Shown here: piece by piece, positions 57,245 through 64,000 of the stretch
Position numbering within the stretch: position 1 is the first letter of the stretch
Layout of the letters: every line of letters begins with the position of its first letter
Assembly (NCBI RefSeq): GCF_001638985.1
Contig: NW_017265152.1
Span: 66,849 to 130,848, forward strand
DNA: 64,000 nt
Direction of reading: 5' to 3'
Source: Phycomyces blakesleeanus NRRL 1555(-)
Lineage: Eukaryota; Mucoromycota; Mucoromycetes; Mucorales; Phycomycetaceae
Made by a program: the position numbers and the translations under genes
Notes under the pieces: generated by a model
Databases searched by the model: none
Told to the model about the DNA's origin: nothing
The model's input: only the letters and a program-made list of their open reading frames with translations

Positions 57245-58416
57245 AGAGGGAAAGAGAAAAAGAGAAAAGTGGCGCACAAGAAAATTGCAACCTTTACCAT
57301 CTCGTTTCTTTTCCTCTTCTCTTATCACAATTCCTATTCCTCTTCCTAATTTGTCTTTTTCTTTTTAAAGAAAAACCTCTGCTCCCCAAAATACATTTTT
57401 TTTCTCATTTCCTTTCCTTTCCTCTCCTCTCCTCCTCTTCCCTCTCTGTTTGTCATCTTTCATCTTTACCTTCTTCTTATTCTTCTTCATTTTCTTCATA
57501 TAGTCGATTCCAAGCTTATAGAGCTGTTAGAGATGCTCTGTGTACCGATCCACAAAAAAAAGTTATTGTATACATTCTTCCTTAGAAATTAAATCAAATA
57601 AAATAAACGAATTGCATAATTTAAGGGTGAACAATCGAGGACGTTCTTCAATGTCACTATTTTTTATTTATTTTTTCAAAGAAAGCAATTTTATTGGATA
57701 AGCTTATTTTGACCTTTGCTTTATTTTCTGATAACTATTTTCAGTCTGTCCAGACCAATTGATTTTATTTTTATTTTATCTTTACTCCAATAATAATTCC
57801 TGGAAATAGTGTATACTGGATATATTCAAGTCAATTGATTACCCATTTGACTTGATCTGTGTACTGACCACAAAAACAAGCCCGTCTAACATTCTATGCA
57901 TCGATCAATGTATATACGTGATCTTGTAACATCTCTATAAATTCGCTTATTGTTTAATCACAATTTAATTAATACAAGATAAAGTTGTGTATATGAGATT
58001 AGCAAGATCAGTCTAGTGTGTTGTAGTGTAGTCCACCAGACATTTACTGTATTAAACAATAAATAAAATAGACGAGCAGTAATATGTACCTATGAAGAAT
58101 GTACACACCCTTTCTTCCTTTCTTCCTTTATATTTATATTTTGCTAAACCAGACTTACACAACTTGAGCTTGGAGCCAAGGTGCTCAACTATAAGTGTGG
58201 GAACACCTGGCACCCTATCAATAATAATACTCTATATTCCAACTTTTTAAAGATATAGATTATAGGTCAGTGTACCATCATTTTCCAGAAAGGAGGTGCA
58301 CACAAAAGCAAGACCAATATATAAATTTTCTTCTTCTTCTTCTTCTTTTTGTGAGGTATCTTCTTACTATTGCTATTATTATATATGTTTTTTTATTATT
58401 ATTATTTCTGTTGTTG

Positions 58417-58448
<32 letters not shown>

Positions 58449-58513
58449 GGTGGCTGTGGCGGTGTTGTCATTTTCCTTTTCTTTTTCCTCCTCCTTCTTG
58501 TGTAAGATTTTGT
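57245..58513. other. Convergent intergenic region between CGR1 and mitochondrial uL22
   Basis: The first 300 bp are pyrimidine-rich, likely the CGR1 3' untranslated region. Around 57940-58080 a CTATAAATTCG box is followed by AATAAAATAG in an LTR-like layout, but no matching ends or duplication were found. A (GTT)n(GGT)n microsatellite lies at 58404-58456, in the 3' region of the uL22 gene. No other gene is evident. Confidence 0.5.
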
Positions 58514-59458
58514 CTACCAGTTGTAGAAAGACTTTGCATTGTAGATTGGCTTGGTTCCAACAAGTGGTGTCCAGACCTTTTCGGTGTCCTTCCATCCACG
58601 AATGGATCTCTTATTGGCCTTGGCAGCTTCTTGAGGAGTCTCAGCTTCCTTGAAGAGGAAAGAGATGTGTGCCTCCTTACGATGCATCACACCAAATTGA
58701 CCACGTCCGTGAGGGTTTACACGCTGAATAAAACGACCCTTACCAACCCATGCCTGAGCTAAGTATTATTATATATTAAATATAAGTATTCTTATGTGTA
58801 TCTTACAGAATAGTTTACTATCTTTGTTTCCAAAACCACAAAAAAAAACTTACACACAACCATGTTCTCCATGCCCTTTTGTTCTTGCGCATTCTTTCTT
58901 GCAAAAGCCAAGTTGTGGAGGATCTTCTTGGCAGAGCGTTTTGAAGAAAACTCCATTTGCTTGATAGCTTCCTCTACAGGCAAATTACGTATTTGACGAG
59001 CAAGCATGTTGAGTTTGCGAGGGCTTGTTCTGAAATTTGCCGAGCTCCAGGTGTACTAATGGTTATTATTAGTGATTATTTAATAAACCTTTGTTGGCGA
59101 AAAGGAACTGTGCCCATTGTTGGATTTTTTTTTCGTTTCTTCTTCATATATATATATATATATATAATTGGAAAAATGAAATAAAAGTCTGCCTCACCTG
59201 CTTGTCAACGGGCTTCTCGCCAGACTTTGTCAAGGTTTCGTTTGTTTCAACTTGGACATTTTCAAACAATGACGAAGCACCAATTTGTGGACGTTCCGGT
59301 GTAGGTTGATCAGCATGACATTGTGTTGTAGTAGAGAATCTAGTTGAGATAAAAAGAGATGAAACAAAAATATAGGAGCATTGAAAGGTTAGTGCATCAT
59401 CAACTACCAATTTAAGAAAATTGTACCTGAACGACTGAATTGTACGGAAACCAAGCAT
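58514..59458 (-). CDS. mrpl22: Mitochondrial ribosomal protein uL22m
   Basis: Four exons: 59458-59427, 59339-59198, 59055-58854 and 58758-58514, in phase, 206 residues, TAG at 58516-58514. uL22m sits at the peptide exit tunnel of the mitochondrial large subunit. The first about 35 residues (MLGFRTIQSFRFSTTTQ) look like a mitochondrial targeting peptide: Arg, Ser and Thr, no acidic residues. The L22 fold follows: KLNMLARQIRNLPVEEAIKQ, SSKRSAKKILHNLAFARKNA, then WVGKGRFIQRVNPHGRGQFG and MHRKEAHISFLFKE. The end is KPIYNAKSFYNW. The first intron splits codon AG/A, as in many nuclear genes for mitochondrial proteins where it separates the presequence. Confidence 0.93.
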
Positions 59459-60276
59459 TGACTGCTTGATGGGCTGAATTGCCTTGAATGCTTCTGTAGA
59501 GAAGCATTAGTCCATTTTTTCTTCTCCTTTTTCTTCTTCTTGGAACCTACGCAAAGTGAGACTAGGCATGTTTGGCAGAGAAGGTAGGGTCTTTTGGCTT
59601 TGCAAAGAAGTGTTGTTATTTGTTGTGCTCGTCACAACTGTGACAGCGGGCATGCACCGGAGATTAAAATATTGACAAGCAACTAATTCAAAAAGGATGA
59701 AAAAGGGAGGGGTGTGGGAGAAGACAGAGAGGGGGTTTGAAAAGACAAAGAGAGAGAAATGAGTTAGCTTAATGCGTACCATTATCATTATATATATATA
59801 GATATATATATATATTATTTATGTATTTATGTATTTATTCTTTGTATTTGTTGTTAGTAGGGGGTGGGTTTTTTTTGACTGCTTAGATTTCCATTACGTT
59901 AATGAAATTAGATTAGTCTTTTTAGCTTCGAATCTTTTATTCATTCTTTGTCAAATAATCAAGCTTGGACTTTGGGTGGGGTTTCCTAATGTTCTTGTTG
60001 ATCTTTACACTTAAATTAATAGAAAAAGATAATAGTTATAGTAGTAAAATGACCAAAAGGAATATTGATTTCTTAGTCTGTTTGTCAGAAGGCGTAAACC
60101 CTAAAGAACGCTTAAAAGTAGATTGATTCAATCTGATCAAAATCTTTGTATATCTATAATATGGACAATATATAGAATGTACTGTGTACTGTGTATTATG
60201 TATTGTGCGTGTTTGTGTGTACATACATAATGAGAAGGGGATATATCTAATTATATAAAGAAAGAAGGAAGAAAAA
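59459..60276. other. Upstream region of the uL22m gene
   Basis: About 0.8 kb holding the divergent side of the uL22m gene. It contains an (AT)n run near 59790 and a short hairpin AATGCTTCTGTAGAGAAGCATT at about 59488-59509, just before the start codon. No exon or RNA gene is supported. Confidence 0.5.
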
Positions 60277-60490
60277 TCAAGCTGTATTTGAAAGTGTCTT
60301 TGCCTGACGACGCATAGTATTTTGTGCTTCCTTAAGTGTCTTGCTGTGCGACTATGGTGTTCATTTAAAGAAGAAAAGAAAAAGGGCCGTTTTGATGATA
60401 ATAATAAAACAAAAATTACTAGCTAGATTTTTAAACGAGCTCTTTCTTTCTTACGCTTGCTTCCCTTTTCCGCACTGGCAAGATTGATTT
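60277..60490 (-). CDS. Last two exons of a small unidentified gene
   Basis: On the minus strand an acceptor TATAG precedes a 36-nt exon (60490-60455: KSILPVRKREAS), followed by GTAAGA. After an intron with acceptor CATAG comes a 75-nt exon giving SHSKTLKEAQNTMRRQAKTL and then SNTA with TGA at 60279-60277. The two join in phase 0. Upstream exons between 60500 and 60900 could not be fixed; an ATG-led piece near 60832 (MVSFGIWSLQTHTRQ) is a candidate. The product is short and basic. No family was recognised. Confidence 0.35.
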
Positions 60491-61584
60491 CTATATGTAT
60501 GTAAGTGTGTATTAGATGATTATCAGCTAAAATGAGGCATAGTAACTACACCAAAACTACAATAAAGATGGTTTCCAATGAAAGAGACAAAATGCTAAGT
60601 TGTGAATATTGATTATCTACATTGGTAAAATCACAACAAAGCAAACAGACAAGCATACAAACAGACAAACAAGCAAACAAGCAAACAAGCAAACAATCAG
60701 ACAAATAAAACAAATAAGAAAAAGTTTAATATAACAAATGAAGAGCACCTTAAAGAATAGTCTTATTATTGCATTTATTATGAATTAACTGTCTCGTGTG
60801 TGTCTGTAAACTCCATATCCCAAAAGATACCATCTTGGATTATTTTTATGTTCCCATGACAACGTATTGAAGTGAATAAAATTGGATTGGATTGGAGTGT
60901 AGGGCGTGTAGTGAGTATTATCGCGTTTTTTTGTGAGGAAGCACGCTGAGACACGTCAGGAGAAGTGGAAGAGAATGCAGCGCATCTGCAGAGTGTATGC
61001 AGTCTGTTGGAGGGTGATTTTTCTTTGTCTTTTGAACAAGGTCAATAGATGTACATTTCACGTCACCCTCAGATCTACTATTACTCTATCGATGTACTTT
61101 TATATATAATGCTTATATATATATATATATAACTGTATGTGTGTCCTTATTCACTGACATTGATGCAATTACAGAAAATTGGATGATTTGAACCAAGCAA
61201 GATACAAGTGATAGTGACGGTAATCTGTAAATTTTGCTTTAACTTGGGCTCTGTTCCTCTTCATCCCCTTTACACCATTTCCCTTTCTTCCTTTCCCCCC
61301 TCTCTTCCTTTTCTTCCTTACACTCTCACTCGCGCACGTACTCTCACTCTCACTCTCACTCTCACCTTTACTTTCTTTTTCTTTCTCATTCTCTCGCCAC
61401 AATTCAATATCCCTCTTTATCACTCGATCTGCACACGTCCTTTTATTTTTCTCTACTACCTTAATCCCTTCCTTTAAATTCACCGCGATTTTATACTTGG
61501 ATACAAATATATTGCTACTCTTAAATCCCATTTCTCTTTATTTCTTTAATACCCTCTTTTCGGTTTTAACTTTTCTTCAATACT
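60491..61584. other. Region before the bHLH gene
   Basis: Contains tandem CAAACAAG units (about 60640-60700), an (AT)n run near 61113 and a polypyrimidine stretch with CTCACT repeats (about 61321-61365). The last resembles a fungal core promoter C/T tract upstream of the bHLH gene start at 61585. It may also hold unrecognised 5' exons of the small minus-strand gene. Confidence 0.5.
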
Positions 61585-63414
61585 ATGACAGACAAGTTTT
61601 CGTTGTCGGTTGAGTACATGCCCGATTACTCAATTTCTTCCTATGCTAATAAAGCTGGAATAGAAGAGCAGGGAATTCTTTATACAGGTAAATACGGGTA
61701 CAGAATATAGATATACAATAGGCATAAGTTTGTAATGGGCTATCTGGATATTGTTTTTGTGTTTTTGGTACGGAAAATAAAGGCATGAAAAGAGGTATAT
61801 ATATATATATTTATAAAGATATTTTTTGGGGGTAGTGAGAGAGATTGATAGATACAATAAGAGGGGCAAAGAAAAGAAAAATCACACATATATAAATACA
61901 TACATACATACACATACACATACACATATATAAGCATATCTGTGTATTAAAGAGATCGGCATGATATCCGGACTCTTTCCGATAAAGCATATCTTCATTA
62001 ACACAAAGAAATTATTCTTGTATTTTTTTCTGTATGTATACATATATTTTTATATAAATATAAAGACAATTCGTTCGATTGTCTCAAGACAAGTACACCT
62101 ACGGCCTGCCCAGTAGTATCGTCTCAGTACCAGCGTACAACTATGTCTAACAGCCGTAGCTCCCCACATTCATTGACATATCCCTCAGATGGCAGTCCAG
62201 AAACACCTCTTTCATTTCTGACTTCTTGCTGCACCTCGCCAACACCTGCTCCACTTACGATGGTGCTGTCCAACTCAACATCCACATCCACAGCCACAGC
62301 CACAGCTACAACCGTAGCATCAGGACCAGGACAAGGACAAGGACCAGCAGCCATAACATCAGCCTCGATATCAGCCTCAAATTCTACTTCTACCTCTATT
62401 TTTTCCAACTCGTCCTCTTCCTCCACATCATCATCGTCTTCTTCATCGTCTTCTTCGTCTTTGCCTCTTTGTTTCTCGTCACAGCTGTTGCCTTGCTCAC
62501 CCACCTCAAATGCATCTCCGTCACCGCATGCTCATGCTCACCGACCTTCGTTTTCTCTGGTAGAGACCTCTCTGAGCTTACCAAATTCATTTTTTCCGGA
62601 GTTCTTCCAGTACTCCAAAGAAACGTACGAACAGTCGACAGGGTTTAGTCGCAAGAAGCGCCGCTGTATTCCTTCTAACTCCCCCTCTCAGCTCGTACTG
62701 GAAATGACAAATAACGAGTGGGATTTTCAAGAGAACAAATCCACTGGTCACAATACTGAGACCCCAAGGTAAGAATAGACCTAATTATTAGTAGCTGATG
62801 AATAGATGGATAATAAAGCGCTCTATATACTTATAATATATTATTCGTGTTGCTGTTTAAATGATACATCTATTGCATGTATATGTAATTCAGTACGTGT
62901 GCAATATCGAATGCTGAGCTCAGGCGGCAGATCCACATACAGTCAGAGCAGAAGAGACGAGCACAGATTAAAGACGGATTTGAAGATCTTCGTAATGAAC
63001 TACCGGCGTGTGTTAACAAGAAGATGAGCAAGGTGGCTCTCCTGCATCGCAGTAAGTTTTGTTGCTGTGATATATTTACTTTAATCTCCCATACCCCTTT
63101 TATGTTCTTATTTAATTTTATATATATATAATTTATAGCTGTTCAACACATTCAACATTTGAAAAGTATGCAAATGGCAATACTGGCAGAACTGGAGAGT
63201 CTGATGGCAGAAAATGAACAGCTAAGAAAGTAAGCTTTAGATATAATAATCAAGAAGTGGCTGTACTGATATGTACTGTCTATTGTATACCCATATGACT
63301 ACTTTGCTATTATAATGTATGAGTTTATTGAATTTATTTTATCTTTGCAGGTTTCGTGAGAGCATGCTCCAGAAACAAGCATTGGAAAAGATGTATCAAA
63401 TCAATACGCTTTGA
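61585..63414 (+). CDS. bHLH-leucine-zipper transcription factor (group B)
   Basis: Five exons in phase: 61585-61687, 62066-62768, 62894-63051, 63139-63229 and 63351-63414; 372 residues. The basic region RRQIHIQSEQKRR has the H-x3-E-x3-R triad that reads E-boxes (CACGTG class). Helix 1 is IKDGFEDLRNELP, the loop ACVNKKMSK, helix 2 VALLHRTVQHIQHLKS. A heptad tail, ILAELESLMAENEQLRK, acts as zipper. The first about 240 residues are Ser/Thr/Ala-rich with a poly-Ser tract (about 130-150), typical of an activation or regulatory region. It resembles Max/Mlx/Mondo-type proteins, so it may dimerise with a partner. The 378-nt first intron is unusually long for this region, and its acceptor (ATATAAAG) is pyrimidine-poor. 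Confidence 0.9.
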
Positions 63415-63515
63415 TGATAATGATGACTTTTCTTCTTCTTTAAAAAGAAAAGAAATTACTTTTTAACTTGACTTCTTTACTTTTTTTTATATGTCCCTCT
63501 TTATGTGCCATATAC

Positions 63516-63561
<46 letters not shown>

Positions 63562-63733
63562 TTCCGCATTATTATTACTATAGTATAATACCTCTTTATC
63601 TCCACTTCTTCCTCTCTATATGTAAATGTTCCTTTGGTTCCTCTCTTTTCACTATCATTTCTTATACTCTATTTTCATCTTTAACATTTGCATTTTCTGT
63701 ATATGCTCTTTTCCTTTATATATGCTCATTAAA

Positions 63734-63792
<59 letters not shown>

Positions 63793-63900
63793 TTATTCTT
63801 CTTTTTATTATTCATATAGATATATCAATCAATCAAAGCAAGTTTTGTTCTTTTTTCTTTCTTCTTTTTATTTATTATTTTATTTTAGATTCTTAATTTC
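63415..63900. other. 3' region of the bHLH gene, convergent
   Basis: Pyrimidine-rich and microsatellite-rich: (AT)n at about 63528-63560, (CA)n at 63735-63758 followed by (TA)n to 63790. No gene is supported before the minus-strand stop at 63901. Confidence 0.6.
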
Positions 63901-64000
63901 TTATACACCCGAACCATATACACCACCCAATACGTCACTTTGTGCCAATGCCAAAAGCATAGGATCATCAAAGTATTTGTTTATGCTGACGTCCTCAGAC
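63901..64000 (-). CDS. C-terminal end of a minus-strand gene, cut by the window
   Basis: A minus-strand frame enters from the right edge and ends at TAA 63903-63901. The last residues read SEDVSINKYFDDPMLLALAQ followed by SDVLGGVYGSGV. The codons look like real coding sequence, and the convergent arrangement with the bHLH gene is tidy. Too little is present to assign a family. Confidence 0.5.
   Translation of the reverse strand, partial: SEDVSINKYFDDPMLLALAQSDVLGGVYGSGV

Noticed and set aside
57800..58090. LTR-like layout (TATA box then AATAAA) downstream of CGR1
   Set aside because: No TG...CA ends with a matching 5-bp duplication could be identified, and no homologous copy is in the window.
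58278..58762. Low-complexity frames over the (GTT)n(GGT)n repeat
   Set aside because: They arise from the microsatellite and partly overlap the last exon of the uL22m gene on the opposite strand.
62124..62504. Acidic minus-strand frame antisense to the bHLH gene
   Set aside because: It is the complement of the Ser-rich codons of the bHLH N-terminal region; the sense frame joins in phase to a clear bHLH domain.

Overview
The window looks like a chromosome segment of an AT-rich, early-diverging filamentous fungus, most likely Mucoromycota (Mucorales-like). This rests on small GT-AG introns of about 50-130 nt, fungal housekeeping proteins (Syp1/FCHo, ADA3, CGR1, mitochondrial uL22, a group B bHLH-zipper factor) and a heavy load of transposons typical of that lineage (Tnp2-type CACTA elements, FAR1-MULE, an L1-like LINE, an IS630/mariner-like DDE element, solo LTRs). 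The assignment is inference; nothing in the window names the species.

Region 1 (about 1-33 kb) is a transposon graveyard. CACTA-D (1-4863, left end outside) abuts a non-autonomous LTR-type element (4864 to 14465 after interruption). The 5' LTR of that element is split by CACTA-A (7483-14394, target duplication ATA), and CACTA-A itself carries a solo LTR (10203-10593, duplication TAGTG). A tRNA-Leu(AAG) gene (14508-14590) sits 43 bp past the LTR end, with another solo LTR just beyond it. CACTA-B (15415-22661, duplication TAG) follows, then a decayed IS630/mariner-like transposase (25270-23358), a MULE whose reading frames continue into an OTU-protease-like tail (31748-28180, split by a solo LTR with duplication GTTAT), and a third solo LTR (32372-32904, duplication TGAAC).

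Region 2 (33-44.7 kb) holds a short orphan zinc-binding-domain reading frame, a full two-ORF LINE on the minus strand (38994-34016), CACTA-C (39167-44168, duplication TAT; the best preserved element, one internal TGA) and a 388-bp MITE with 18-bp inverted ends.

Region 3 (44.9-64 kb) is ordinary host sequence: Syp1/FCHo (minus), ADA3 (minus), a 4-kb gap with decayed ORFs, a hairpin and a MITE, then CGR1 (plus), mitochondrial uL22 (minus), a small unresolved gene (minus), a bHLH-zip regulator (plus) and the C-terminal end of a further minus-strand gene at the window edge.

The least described component is the second gene of the CACTA elements. Copies A, B and D encode relatives of one another: a coiled-coil-like N-terminus, a basic middle and a C-terminus with MSDxESD, P(S/T)WRS(D/E)E and a final LPxW-type motif, with introns at matching places. 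It lies tail-to-tail with the Tnp2 transposase in A, B and D. In CACTA-C a shorter protein instead lies head-to-head with the transposase. Most transposon genes here are dead, and many stops fall where sister copies have Trp (TGG to TAG/TGA), which suggests C-to-T decay.
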